This document shows, piece after piece, positions 51,472-60,594 of a stretch of DNA of 64,000 bases. The stretch is taken from assembly GCF_003026215.1 (NCBI RefSeq), contig NZ_PYOC01000010.1, positions 101,946-165,945 on the forward strand. The letters run 5' to 3'. The stretch comes from Photobacterium indicum (GTDB lineage: Bacteria; Pseudomonadota; Gammaproteobacteria; Enterobacterales; Vibrionaceae). How positions within the stretch are numbered: position 1 is the stretch's first letter; every line of letters begins with the position of its first letter. Below the pieces are notes generated by a model. The model saw only the letters and a list, made by a program, of their open reading frames with translations. It searched no databases and was not told where the DNA came from. The translations under genes and the position numbers were made by a program.

Positions 51472-52029
51472 TTATTGTTGTTGCGCCACTTTTTTCATTT
51501 GTAGCCCTAAAAATACAAAGCTTATACCTTCAAAAAGCAAAGAGATACCAACAAAGATACCCAATAATGACATCGAGAACGTTGGATCATCCAGCATCGA
51601 AAAGAAGTACAAACCAATCGCTGTTGAAATTACGCCACTGAGCACAATCCACGTCCAGCCCCCAAGGTTTTTATTACTCATACCGAAGATAATACGTGTG
51701 ACACCATTAAAAATCATGGTAATCACCATCAACATAGTAATTGTCACCAATCCCGCTAATGGCTTAAACAAGATAAATAACCCGCCAACAATATACAGCA
51801 CAGCACTGAGTACGTACCATAGTTTAATGCGCCATTCAGGAATAGTGAAGGTGTGATATGCCTGTACGAGTCCGCTCATCAGAAAAGTGACCCCAATGAT
51901 CGAGGTGATAGTAACACCAACCGCTACGGGTAGACTGATAGCACCAAGGCCGACAAGTGCAATAATTGCCCCCACAATAACAAACCATTTCCAGCCGCGT
52001 GCCATTATGTTGCTGATTGGATTATTCAT
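51472..52029 (-). CDS. HdeD-family (DUF308) membrane protein
   Basis: A 185-residue membrane protein with six helices in three pairs, the DUF308/HdeD repeat structure: FVIVGAIIALVGLGAISLPVAVG and LSAVLYIVGGLFILFKPLAGLVTITMLM and WIVLSGVISTAIGLYFFSML. HdeD in E. coli is linked to acid resistance at high cell density. There is no hdeA or hdeB here, so the role is not established. Confidence 0.85.
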   Translation of the reverse strand: MNNPISNIMARGWKWFVIVGAIIALVGLGAISLPVAVGVTITSIIGVTFLMSGLVQAYHTFTIPEWRIKLWYVLSAVLYIVGGLFILFKPLAGLVTITMLMVITMIFNGVTRIIFGMSNKNLGGWTWIVLSGVISTAIGLYFFSMLDDPTFSMSLLGIFVGISLLFEGISFVFLGLQMKKVAQQQ

Positions 52030-52192
52030 CGTATTCCTCTAAATATTAATTATTTATAATCATTAACATGTTATGCACTCAGTATATACTCATGTAGGAT
52101 TAAGCAACTGAAATTCAGAATAAATTAACTATAACCACTTGATTTATTGTTATAAAATACTGTAATGCATGAGTTTTAATTAGGAATTGAAT

Positions 52193-52651
52193 GTGAAAGA
52201 GCATATCCATACTGCGTACAAAGGTGAAATTTATGGTATTTCATTTTTTTCTTACTTTGCTAATAATTATACTGATAAATCGCATTATCAGTTATGGGAA
52301 GCATTAATCGATGTTGAAGTTTTAACAGCAAAGCTTCTAGAACCGTATCTAGACAAACACTCAATAGAATTCGACAAACATGATACGGATATGCAGCTTA
52401 AAGGTATAAAAGATGCCAAATTTTGGGTAGATCTCCCATGGAATCAGCTGGTACAGACGCTAACTAACTGGGTTGAACCGTACGAAGAAAAATATCGATT
52501 ATGGGCAGAGGATGCAAAAGAAGATATCCATGCTTTTACTCTTATTGCAGACCACGAAACGGCTATTTTTCAATGCTGGAAAGCTGAAATAAACGGGACA
52601 TCTGGCGTACCTATTCTATTGAGATTCATAAAACAATATTCAACGGTATAA
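52193..52651 (+). CDS. Hypothetical protein, ferritin-like helical bundle suggested
   Basis: A 152-residue soluble protein with GTG start supported by AGGA 7 nt upstream (a TTG two codons earlier is too close to that site). It is predicted as four helices. Glu/His spacing, EIYGISFF in helix 1, IDVEVLTAKLL in helix 2, EEKYRLW in helix 3 and IADHETAIFQCW in helix 4, resembles a ferritin-like or rubrerythrin-like diiron bundle. This is inference from pattern only; no family name can be given with confidence. It is followed by a terminator. Confidence 0.6.
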   Translation: MKEHIHTAYKGEIYGISFFSYFANNYTDKSHYQLWEALIDVEVLTAKLLEPYLDKHSIEFDKHDTDMQLKGIKDAKFWVDLPWNQLVQTLTNWVEPYEEKYRLWAEDAKEDIHAFTLIADHETAIFQCWKAEINGTSGVPILLRFIKQYSTV

Positions 52652-52684
52652 CGACAAATACCCATTTCGAACACCAGATATACG

Positions 52685-52720
52685 GAAGCACCTAAGATTA
52701 TTAGCCTTAAGTGCTTCTTC
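52685..52720 (+). terminator. Rho-independent terminator
   Basis: GAAGCACCTAAG (52685-52696) and CTTAAGTGCTTC (52706-52717), one mismatch, then TTCTG; follows the helical-bundle gene. Confidence 0.7.
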
Positions 52721-52811
52721 TGCCAAACGTGATTACAAGAAACCGAGCTTTATAATTTCATATGCAAGATAGGAAATAGTTTTGTCATAACGTATAAAAG
52801 CAGGTTGCTAG

Positions 52812-53513
52812 TTAAGCAATAGGTCTGCATTTAATAAAGATGAAATTAGGGTTTTTACTTAGGTGGCTAAAACGTTCAAGTGAAATTTCTTTCATTGCTT
52901 CTGATGGCTTCCCTTCTGAAAGTTCAACCACACATAAATTAGCTTGTGATATAAAATTGAAAAGCTCAGTCAAAGAGCGACGATAGAATTTAACTTCTAC
53001 TGGCTCACCTATCGTGTCCCAAACCTCCGTTACCAATTCTCGTTCAAAATAATCACCAGAAAGAGAAGATTCAATATCAACAAGCGGATGATGCGTTGAA
53101 AATACAAAGCAACCACCACTTTTTAGTACTCGATTAATATCATTAAATAATAAAGAAAGATCTTCAATATAATGAATAGCGAGGGGACAAATGACAACAT
53201 CATAGGTATCGCTTGTCTCATTAGGTAAACCTAACGATAAGTCTTGAGTATACGCTGTTAGTTTATGCCCAAACTTCGCATTCACAATATCAATCATTTC
53301 AGGTGAAGCATCAATTGCAGTTACTTTAGCGCTATTTTCTAACAAGAATTTTGCGTAAACACCACTACCACAACCTAAATCTAAAACATGCCTATTTGTT
53401 AAATTAGGCAGCATTGCTTGTAATGAAGGTCTCTCTAAATGTGCATTATAAATATTATTCTGTATTGCAGCATCATAGTCATGAGCAAACTTTGAATACA
53501 TTAACCCCTTCAT
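52812..53513 (-). CDS. Class I SAM-dependent methyltransferase
   Basis: A 233-residue Rossmann-type methyltransferase. Motif I is HVLDLGCGSGVYAKFLL, motif II AIDASPEMIDI, motif IV YDVVICPLAIHYIEDL, and LKSGGCFVFSTHHPLVD follows. The N-terminus YSKFAHDYDAAIQNN is common in UbiE/small-molecule methyltransferases. Substrate unknown. The start at 53513 is chosen because AGGGG lies 6 nt upstream; the frame extends six codons further. Monocistronic. Confidence 0.87.
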   Translation of the reverse strand: MKGLMYSKFAHDYDAAIQNNIYNAHLERPSLQAMLPNLTNRHVLDLGCGSGVYAKFLLENSAKVTAIDASPEMIDIVNAKFGHKLTAYTQDLSLGLPNETSDTYDVVICPLAIHYIEDLSLLFNDINRVLKSGGCFVFSTHHPLVDIESSLSGDYFERELVTEVWDTIGEPVEVKFYRRSLTELFNFISQANLCVVELSEGKPSEAMKEISLERFSHLSKNPNFIFIKCRPIA

Positions 53514-53704
53514 CGTGACCCCTATCATCAAATAAGAGGAGTATTGTACCGTAGCTACCTAACATTGAGTTAATTCATTAAAAACTTAATTATCGAAAAA
53601 ACTACCATGGCCAAATATTCAAAGACACCTTTACAAGGTTTCCTCGAGTAGAGCTACCTTATCTGATTACTTTAACCATTATATATTTTAGGTAAATAAA
53701 ACCA

Positions 53705-53735
53705 TTGACCTTAAAGTTAACTCCAAGGTTATCAT
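53705..53735 (+). promoter_or_regulatory. MerR/ZntR-type promoter with 19-bp spacer
   Basis: TTGACC (53705-53710) and TATCAT (53730-53735) are separated by 19 bp. The spacer contains a dyad, ACCTT-N2-AGTTAACT-N2-AAGGT (53708-53729). An over-long spacer with a central palindrome is diagnostic of promoters activated by MerR-family metal sensors. It lies 34 bp before the ATPase start. Confidence 0.85.
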
Positions 53736-53768
53736 GAGTTCTCAAGCAATAACAAAGAGGGTTTGAAA

Positions 53769-55928
53769 ATGACTGATTGTGCTGTAAAACAATGTTGCTC
53801 AAGCAAGCAACCGATGCAAAATACACCAATAAACGGTAAGTTCACAAACCACAAATTCCTAATCAGAGGGATGGACTGTGCTAGCTGTGCTATTAAAATT
53901 CAAAATGCTCTAGCCAACGTTGCCAAGGTTAAGCACGTTCGCGTTGCATTTGCCACTGAACGGTTATTTGTATCACTTGATGAAGATGCCGATCCAAGCC
54001 TGATACGCGAAACCGTTGAAAGCATTGGATTCACCCTTTTAGACGCAAACGCGAAAGAAGAAGAAAAACCATTCTGGAAAGCCTATTCCACGTTTGTCCT
54101 ACTAGCCTCACTAATGGCTATCTCAATCATTGTAATGCTTCTATTCCCTAGCATGGGAGAGCAAACATTCTTCATAGCAACAGCCATTGGCACACTGCCA
54201 TTTGCAAAAAAATCATTCAATCAAATGAAATCTGGTACTTGGTTTGGTATCGAGACACTAATGACAGTTGCTGCTTTAGGTGCGCTGTTTCTTGGTGAAA
54301 ACATCGAAGCCGGTCTTGTTCTTCTCCTGTTCTCTCTAGGCGAAATGCTTGAAGGTTTTGCTGGACGAAAAGCCCGAGCTGGCATCAAAAGCCTGATGCA
54401 ACTTACACCTGATACCGTCACTCGCATTGTTGATGGAAAAAGAGAAAAAATCCAAGTTGAATTCGTGATCCCTGGTGAAGTTATCGAAGTACTTCCGGGG
54501 GATCGTATTCCCGTTGATGCAACGATTCAATCAAGTATCGGTACGTTTGATGAAAGTGCACTTACTGGCGAATCAATTCCTGTAAATAGGAAGAAAGATG
54601 AAAAGGTAATGGCTGGATGCATGGTTATAGATAAGCCTGTAACTCTCGTCGTTGAATCAGAACCAGGCAACAATGCAATAGACCGAATTATCACTCTTAT
54701 TGAAGAAGCTGAAGAAAGTCGGGCTCCCATAGCACGAATGGTTGATAAATTCAGTTCATGGTATACACCACTTGTAATGGCTATAGCAGCTTTAGTTATG
54801 GTAGTTCCGCCTTTGTTCATGGGCGCAGAATGGATGCCTTGGGTTTATAAAGCACTAACACTTCTACTGATTGCTTGCCCATGTGCATTAGTTGTATCAA
54901 TTCCAGCAGCTGTAACATCGGCATTAACTTCTGCATCACGCTCCGGTGCATTAATTAAAGGTGGTGCTGCTCTTGAACAACTTAAGAACGTTAAAGTATT
55001 AGCATTTGATAAGACAGGAACACTTACACAAGGAAAGCCAAAGGTAACAACTATCATTTCTTTAGCTGAAGATCGCAATGAACTACTTAAATTAGCAGCA
55101 TCACTTGAGCAAGGATCAAGCCATCCTCTAGCGAAGGCTATCATCGAACATTCTAAAGAGTATGGTATTGATCTAGTTGAACCTGAGACCATAAAAGTTA
55201 TTAATGGTCGTGGAATTATCGGAAAGGTAGATAATCGAGAAATATCAATCTTAGCACCACGATACGTTCATAGCTTTATCATGGGTATGAATGAACTTAA
55301 AGAAGCTGTTGAAGAAATCGAGTCACAAGGAAATACCGTGGTTGTTATCCTTGAAGGGATGGCCCCTCTAGGCATTATCGGAATGGCAGATACATTGCGA
55401 GAAGATGCGGTAGACGCAATCAATGATCTAAAGAAAATGGGGATAAGAAGTGTAATGCTAACAGGTGATAATCGCAGGGCTGCAGCTTCTATCGCTGGTC
55501 GCCTTAGTATTGACTATAAAGCTGAACTATTACCTGAAGATAAAGTGAAAGCAATTCAAGATCTGCAGCTTCAAAATTCTGGCGCGGTGGCTATGGTTGG
55601 CGACGGTATCAATGACGCCCCAGCTTTAAAAATGGCTGAACTTGGTATTGCTATGGGCAGAGGCAGTGATGTGGCATTAGAAACAGCCGATGCAGCCCTT
55701 ACCCACGAAAAGCTAGTTAAGCTTCCTGTAATGATTAAGCTCTCCCAAAAAACAGCTAAAATCACACGACAGAATATCGCTCTAGCATTAGGTATTAACT
55801 CGTTTTTCTTGATAACAACCTTGTTTGGAGTAACGGGTCTGATGGCAGCGGTATTGTCCGATGCAGGTGGAACTCTCCTTGTTACGCTAAACGCATTAAG
55901 ACTAATGAAGCAGATGAAAATAGAATAA
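53769..55928 (+). CDS. zntA: P1B-type heavy-metal ATPase (ZntA-like)
   Basis: A 719-residue cation-exporting ATPase. A Cys-rich N-terminus (CAVKQCCSSKQ) precedes one HMA domain with GMDCASC near residue 35. The membrane core has the CPC motif in LIACPCALVVSIP (about 370), the phosphorylation motif DKTGT (about 414), TGES in the actuator domain, SSHPLAKAI with the HP pair, and VGDGINDAPALK. The pattern matches Zn/Cd/Pb exporters (ZntA), supported by the MerR-type promoter. The start at 53769 follows GAGGGTTTGAAA; a TTG two codons upstream is not used. No metal-sensor gene is adjacent. Confidence 0.92.
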   Translation: MTDCAVKQCCSSKQPMQNTPINGKFTNHKFLIRGMDCASCAIKIQNALANVAKVKHVRVAFATERLFVSLDEDADPSLIRETVESIGFTLLDANAKEEEKPFWKAYSTFVLLASLMAISIIVMLLFPSMGEQTFFIATAIGTLPFAKKSFNQMKSGTWFGIETLMTVAALGALFLGENIEAGLVLLLFSLGEMLEGFAGRKARAGIKSLMQLTPDTVTRIVDGKREKIQVEFVIPGEVIEVLPGDRIPVDATIQSSIGTFDESALTGESIPVNRKKDEKVMAGCMVIDKPVTLVVESEPGNNAIDRIITLIEEAEESRAPIARMVDKFSSWYTPLVMAIAALVMVVPPLFMGAEWMPWVYKALTLLLIACPCALVVSIPAAVTSALTSASRSGALIKGGAALEQLKNVKVLAFDKTGTLTQGKPKVTTIISLAEDRNELLKLAASLEQGSSHPLAKAIIEHSKEYGIDLVEPETIKVINGRGIIGKVDNREISILAPRYVHSFIMGMNELKEAVEEIESQGNTVVVILEGMAPLGIIGMADTLREDAVDAINDLKKMGIRSVMLTGDNRRAAASIAGRLSIDYKAELLPEDKVKAIQDLQLQNSGAVAMVGDGINDAPALKMAELGIAMGRGSDVALETADAALTHEKLVKLPVMIKLSQKTAKITRQNIALALGINSFFLITTLFGVTGLMAAVLSDAGGTLLVTLNALRLMKQMKIE

Positions 55929-55983
55929 AATACGTTCCGCTCATCTAAATAATAAAGAATCACTATGTAACATTACATTAAAA

Positions 55984-56017
55984 CCCATAGTTGCTTTATT
56001 CGTAATACAACTATGGG
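55984..56017. terminator. Terminator between convergent zntA and aphA
   Basis: CCCATAGTTG (55984-55993) and CAACTATGGG (56008-56017) are perfect 10-bp inverted repeats with a 14-nt loop, between convergent genes. Confidence 0.65.
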
Positions 56018-56080
56018 CAGTATTTATCGCTACCGCTTAGGTTTCACACAACCCAGCACGCAAAAAAGACGACGCAATAA

Positions 56081-56800
56081 TTAGTACTGAGAATCCTTTA
56101 CTACTTTTTCACCATAAACCCCATTCTTAGGAATCGCTTTATAGCTAGAGTTTGCAGCTCGCATAATACGAATACCTTCCGCCCCCGCATCACGAGCCGA
56201 AATGATGTCACCATCAGAATCGCCGTAATATAATTTAATATTATGTTCCTTAATGAATGGGGTCTTGGTGTAAGCCGTTTTACTGGAACCAGCAAAAATC
56301 ACTTTGTGCATATTCGCAATGCCAAAAGTATCTTTCAGGTATTGTGTAGTCATTTCGCAATCAGACCCTGTACGACCAGTAATGAAATAAATATCATCAC
56401 CACGCTCTTGGTGCATTGCGATCAACTTCTGACCAATTGTTTTAGGTAAGCTGAAAGCTTCCCATGAACAGTTCATCTTATCCCAGAATTGTTGTGACTG
56501 AAGGTAACTATAGCCATTCGGCGAAAAGACTTGCTGACCACGATTAAAACCAGGGGAACTGAACAACACTGTATCGTCAATATCAAAGCCCACAGCCATC
56601 GGCGGTTTGTCCGCAAGGCTAGCTTTAATATCTTCTACCGAGATCCAATTGAGCGGCACTAATTCGCCTTTCTGCATCACATCAATCGAGCTGTACCCTG
56701 TTTCTGTTCCGGGTGTTTTTGGGTCTGCTTGTACAGACGTCGACACAAAAGCGCATGCCATTAAAGAGGAAAGTGCGAGAGTAAGTAATTTTGTTTTCAT
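56081..56800 (-). CDS. aphA: Class B acid phosphatase AphA
   Basis: A 239-residue periplasmic HAD-superfamily phosphatase. Signal peptide MKTKLLTLALSSLMACAFVSTSVQA (25). Motif I AVGFDIDDTVLFSS with the nucleophile Asp, motif II YFITGRTGSD and motif III/IV YYGDSDGDIISARDAG are intact, including the magnesium-binding DSDGD. It releases phosphate from nucleotides and other monoesters in the periplasm. Length and motifs match E. coli AphA (237). Monocistronic. Confidence 0.95.
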   Translation of the reverse strand: MKTKLLTLALSSLMACAFVSTSVQADPKTPGTETGYSSIDVMQKGELVPLNWISVEDIKASLADKPPMAVGFDIDDTVLFSSPGFNRGQQVFSPNGYSYLQSQQFWDKMNCSWEAFSLPKTIGQKLIAMHQERGDDIYFITGRTGSDCEMTTQYLKDTFGIANMHKVIFAGSSKTAYTKTPFIKEHNIKLYYGDSDGDIISARDAGAEGIRIMRAANSSYKAIPKNGVYGEKVVKDSQY

Positions 56801-57302
56801 TATGCTTTATTCATTAAAAAACGTTATGCAAACGTACTCTCACTCAGTAAGGATAAATGAGAATACCATCACAGAATATTTAATCGCAAAAACCGTTACA
56901 GAAAGCTAAGATTTCGCTTTTATTTAATACATTGAGCTATAAGTAAAATTAAGGGTTGTTGCAAGGTTATAACGCCGTCTAGCGGTAATGATTTAATGAC
57001 GTTTAGAACGACTAATATAAAACGTCATTATCAGACAACCATTTCTAACACTGAGCGCTTACATTGTACAAATCAAAGCCATATATAGTGTTTGATACTG
57101 ACTTATTTTCCGATCTTTTAGTGAAGATGCTAGAATCTATGCATTCGTACATGCTTTAAAGAAAAGTCAGATGAGTTACCGACAACATTCTATTACTCAA
57201 ATCGACTTCTGTTTTGGTTTTTCAGATTTTGACGCATTCACTTTTGTAGCCCAGCATGTACCAAAATGCACCGCATGATTTTAAAAAAGGTTCAAATTTT
57301 AA
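56801..57302. other. Divergent promoter region between aphA and ylqF
   Basis: About 500 bp. It contains an inverted repeat, TAATGACGTTT (56994-57004) with AAACGTCATTA (57020-57030), and a 35-codon ORF (57171-57278, MSYRQHSITQIDFCFGFSDF onward) with only a weak AAAG upstream. Nothing else recognisable. Confidence 0.4.
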
Positions 57303-58247
57303 ATGAGTAATATGATCCAGTGGTTCCCAGGCCACATGCACAAAGCACGTAAAGAAATTGAAGAAGCAATTCCGAAAGTTGATGTCATTATTGAAGTGCT
57401 CGATGCACGTATTCCATTCAGTAGTGAAAATCCAATGATTTCTTCACTTCGTGGTGAAAAGCCTGTTGTTAAGGTTTTGAACAAACGTGACTTAGCCGAT
57501 CCTGAAATGACTGAAATGTGGATTGCACACCTTGAAAAAGAACAAGGTGTTAAAGCTATCGCAATCACGACAGAGAATATTGCTGAAGTAAATCAAATTA
57601 TGGAGCTATGCCGCAAGCTAGCACCTGGTCGCGAAGCAATGGGTAAAAATATTCGTACTATGATTATGGGTATACCTAACGTAGGTAAATCTACAATCAT
57701 TAACGTAATTGCAGGTCGCACTATTGCTGTTACAGGTAACCAGCCAGCCGTTACTCGTCAACAGCAGCGCATTAACCTACAAAACGGTATTGTGTTATCT
57801 GACACCCCTGGAATTTTGTGGCCAAAAGTAGAGAACCCGCACAGTGGTTTTCGTTTAGCGGCAACAGGTGCTGTTAAAGATACAGCTATGGATTATACCG
57901 ATGTCGCTTTCTTCACCATTGAATACTTAGCAGCTGCTTATCCTGATTTAATCAAGGCACGTTACGATCTTGATGATGAATTACCAGAAACAGATATCGA
58001 GTTAATGGAAGAAATTGGTCGTAAACGTGGTTGCCTTCGCCCTGGTGGTCGAATTGATATCCATAAAGCGTCAGAAATACTAATCAATGAATTGCGTAAT
58101 GGCGTACTAGGTAAGATCACTATGGAACGTCCAGAAATGATCACAGAAGAGCTAGTTAATGTCGCTATTGAAGCAGAGTTAAAGAAAGAGCAACAAATTA
58201 AAAAGAAAGAAGAACGTCGTAAGCGTTACCTTAAAAACAAACGCTAA
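57303..58247 (+). CDS. ylqF: YlqF/RbgA-type circularly permuted GTPase
   Basis: A 314-residue GTPase with permuted motif order: G4 (VLNKRDLAD, about 58-66) precedes G1 (MGIPNVGKSTIIN, about 122-134), G2 (around AVTRQQQ) and G3 (LSDTPGILWP). N-terminal MIQWFPGHMHKARKEI is the family signature. The C-terminal helical domain and a Lys-rich tail (KKEERRKRYLKNKR) bind rRNA. It acts in late assembly of the large ribosomal subunit. Monocistronic. Confidence 0.93.
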   Translation: MSNMIQWFPGHMHKARKEIEEAIPKVDVIIEVLDARIPFSSENPMISSLRGEKPVVKVLNKRDLADPEMTEMWIAHLEKEQGVKAIAITTENIAEVNQIMELCRKLAPGREAMGKNIRTMIMGIPNVGKSTIINVIAGRTIAVTGNQPAVTRQQQRINLQNGIVLSDTPGILWPKVENPHSGFRLAATGAVKDTAMDYTDVAFFTIEYLAAAYPDLIKARYDLDDELPETDIELMEEIGRKRGCLRPGGRIDIHKASEILINELRNGVLGKITMERPEMITEELVNVAIEAELKKEQQIKKKEERRKRYLKNKR

Positions 58248-58902
58248 TTAAAAAGAAAAGGCACTGTTCTTCCGCTACAAAAGAACAGTGCCGGTGTCAA
58301 ACATGACAAGTAGAAGGTGTATTCTGATGTGCTTAATACTTAAAAAACCAAACAGCCCTCACTGCTATTTAGCTCTTCAAACTCCATACCTAAACACATG
58401 GATATCAAAGCAAACTTCATACCATTATATAACCAGTTAAAATTCAACAAGTTAGATATGAAAACTGGAAAGCATTGCACAAACATAAGGACATAGTGCA
58501 CCAAAACAATGCACCTATCCTCCCGCAACACCCTTTCTAAAAAGTAGCCTTCAATAAAAAATATTTTTCCATAGATAGAAAAACATACACACTAAAAATC
58601 ATTTATAACACTAAACATTATAAGTAAAAGTCAGACTAAATACGTATTATTTTAAAAGTACAAAACATTTAAAAACAAAGAGTTATCATCACTTAAATGT
58701 AATTACCTTCACACTCATTGTGATTAACTCTAAACTAACTAAAACCAAATGAGTTAATATAAATATTTACGGCTATTCGCATTAGTTTTTCTCACTTTAC
58801 GAAAAGCATCTTTGGGTCCATATTCCTCTCGAAATAACATCATAGACTGTCTTTTCTTAGGCAGACATCCCATTTACATATTTAATATTGGAGTACACAG
58901 TA
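58248..58902. other. Long AT-rich gap with one strong hairpin
   Basis: About 650 bp between ylqF and the MFS gene. It starts with GGCACTGTTCTT/AAGAACAGTGCC (58260-58271, 58281-58292), a perfect stem whose T-run lies on the minus strand. The remainder is very AT-rich, with no ORF supported by a ribosome-binding site on either strand (58398-58496 and 58340-58531 were examined). Confidence 0.45.
58260..58292 (-). terminator. Strong hairpin with minus-strand T-run after ylqF
   Basis: A perfect 12-bp stem. On the minus strand it is followed by CTTTTCTTTTTAATT, the orientation of a minus-strand terminator, while the + strand has GGTGTC after the stem. It is directly past the ylqF stop, so it may still serve ylqF, or it may end an unrecognised minus-strand transcript. 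Confidence 0.5.
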
Positions 58903-60063
58903 GTGATTCAGAACACTACTTGTCGCAAAGGCGGAGGTATTTTTGTGCCTGTTGCCGGACTAACTGTTTTCGCAATAGCTTCAGGCTATTTAATGAGTTT
59001 AATCCCACTTTCGATGGGATCATTTAAGATAGACTCAAGTTTTGCTAGTTGGTTAGCCAGTATTTTTTATTTTGGCTTATTAGTCGGCTCTATGATGATT
59101 GAGCCAATTATAGCCAAAATTGGTCACCGAATCGCTTTTATCATGTTCCTTACGATCCTAGCGATAACTGTTGCTATTATGCCTTTATTTCCAAATAAAG
59201 AAGTATGGCTATTTGCCCGCTTACTTGCAGGCATGGCTGTAGCTGGCATCTTTGTCGTGATTGAATCATGGCTATTAATTGGTGACGATAAGAAAGAGCG
59301 AGCGAAGCGACTCGGTATTTATATGACATCGTTATATGGTGGTACGACTATAGGGCAATTTGGCATAAACATATTCGGTATTAATGGGTTTGAACCATTT
59401 ATTGCAATTATTGCTTTGATTTTACTTGCGATTTTGCCACCTCTGTTTATTAAGCAAGGGCAACCAAATTGTGAAGAACACCATACGATGGGGTTTAAGC
59501 AAATTTCACGTTTAAGCAAACCAGCAATTATTGGTTGCTTGGTTTCTGGTGTCGTTATGGGCACGATTTATGGCTTAATGCCCTTAGCGCTACGTAAGGC
59601 CGATATGGGCAATGATAAGATTGGGGTGCTAATGGCTGCGATTATTTTAGGTGGTATGATGATTCAGCCTATTGTAAGCGCACTATCATTAAAAATGAGC
59701 AAAACATTACTTTTAGCAATGATGTCGTTACTCGGCGTGTTTGCTATGGGGATTACGTACTTCACGAACGATTACCTAACAACAGTATTCGCATTGGCGC
59801 TGTTAGGTATGTCTGCATTTGCTTTGTATCCGATAGCGATTACTTTGGCCTGTGATGAACTAGGTTCTAACTTTATTGTAGCGGCAACACAAATCATGTT
59901 GTTTAGCTATAGCGTGGGATCGGCAACTGGACCGTTGTTAGCTAATAAATTTTTGGTTAAAGCGAATGGATTAATGGATTTTTTCTTCATCGTATTATTA
60001 AGCACGGCGATTTATATGCTATTTGCGAGCTTAAAGAAAAAGCCTCAAATATTGGCGAGCTAA
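58903..60063 (+). CDS. MFS transporter, YcaD-like
   Basis: A 386-residue major facilitator protein with 12 helices. Motif A-like segments are at LVGSMMIEPIIAKIGHRIAF and after helix 8. The segment LARLLAGMAVAGIFVVIESWLLIGD(DKK)RAKRLGIYMTSLYGGTTIGQF is typical of the YcaD group. Substrate unknown. The start is GTG at 58903, because GGAG lies 9 nt upstream; the frame opens with TTG at 58888 without a site. Convergent with the CsrB-type RNA. Confidence 0.85.
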   Translation: MIQNTTCRKGGGIFVPVAGLTVFAIASGYLMSLIPLSMGSFKIDSSFASWLASIFYFGLLVGSMMIEPIIAKIGHRIAFIMFLTILAITVAIMPLFPNKEVWLFARLLAGMAVAGIFVVIESWLLIGDDKKERAKRLGIYMTSLYGGTTIGQFGINIFGINGFEPFIAIIALILLAILPPLFIKQGQPNCEEHHTMGFKQISRLSKPAIIGCLVSGVVMGTIYGLMPLALRKADMGNDKIGVLMAAIILGGMMIQPIVSALSLKMSKTLLLAMMSLLGVFAMGITYFTNDYLTTVFALALLGMSAFALYPIAITLACDELGSNFIVAATQIMLFSYSVGSATGPLLANKFLVKANGLMDFFFIVLLSTAIYMLFASLKKKPQILAS

Positions 60064-60135
60064 CGGTATTTGTTGCTTAATGAAGAGCCATATACGTGTA
60101 TAGATAAGCGCTCTAATACCAAAATTTAGTACCCT

Positions 60136-60167
60136 AAAAAAGAGCGGGCGCGACATTCGTCGCGCCC
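60136..60167 (-). terminator. Rho-independent terminator of the CsrB-type RNA
   Basis: GGGCGCGAC (60146-60154) and GTCGCGCCC (60159-60167), perfect 9-bp GC-rich stem with an ATTC loop. On the minus strand GCTC then TTTTTT follow. It may also stop transcription from the convergent MFS gene. Confidence 0.92.
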
Positions 60168-60529
60168 TTAGGTCTTACTTGCAGCAATCCGGCTACTATG
60201 GTGCTCCCTGCGTCATTCCATGATTTTGCTGATTCCTTCAGCTTAGTCCTTTATTCTCTATCCTAGAGACGTCCTTTGATCTTACCTTGATCCACCGAAT
60301 CATCCTGTTCCGACTCTCTCTCCGTCCTAGAGGTGTCCTTTGCTTCATCCTGAAGCGGTCCATTTTCGTCTTCCTAACAAGTAAGCATCCTAACCTACTG
60401 CATCACTTCCGTTTAATTATCTCTTCACAGTCCATGTTCGATAAACCATCCTGATCCACCGCCCTCGTCCTGAGGCTGCCAAACTCCTTGGCTAATTTCC
60501 TGTTCCGTTCCGTCAGTTCCTTCCGACGC
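60136..60529 (-). ncRNA. csrB: CsrB-family carbon-storage regulatory RNA
   Basis: A roughly 394-nt minus-strand RNA gene with no coding content. About 28 GGA motifs occur, most as AGGA or CGGA, and many sit in the loops of short hairpins: CCTCAGGACGAGG, CTTCAGGATGAAG, CTCTAGGATAGAG and CTGAAGGAATCAG. This is the defining architecture of CsrB/CsrC RNAs, which titrate the translation regulator CsrA. A GC-rich terminator (GGGCGCGAC/GTCGCGCCC) with a T6 run ends it. A sigma-70-like promoter (TTGCTT, 16 bp, TATTCT) starts it near 60529, and a dyad resembling a UvrY/VarA site lies upstream. Vibrios carry several CsrB copies; this is one of them. The ends are estimated from these signals. Confidence 0.9.
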
Positions 60530-60572
60530 ACTAAAGAATACGGGTTTTATAAATCTAAGCAACGAACAGAGA

Positions 60573-60594
60573 TCACATTTATCATCAAATGTAA
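60573..60594. promoter_or_regulatory. Possible UvrY/VarA (GacA-type) site upstream of csrB
   Basis: TCACATTT (60573-60580) and AAATGTAA (60587-60594) form a dyad with a 6-nt gap about 45-65 bp upstream of the predicted RNA start. Spacing and sequence resemble the TGTAAG-N6-CTTACA type boxes of GacA-controlled RNA genes, but only loosely. Confidence 0.4.

Noticed and set aside
57171..57278. 35-codon ORF upstream of ylqF
   Set aside because: Only a weak AAAG upstream and no sign of conservation; mentioned in the gap entry but not called.
58398..58496. 32-codon + strand ORF (MDIKANFIPLYNQLKFNKLD onward)
   Set aside because: No ribosome-binding site upstream.
58340..58531. 63-codon minus-strand ORF in the ylqF-MFS gap
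   Set aside because: TTG start without proper spacing and no conserved-looking features, though a minus-oriented hairpin nearby keeps the gap of interest.
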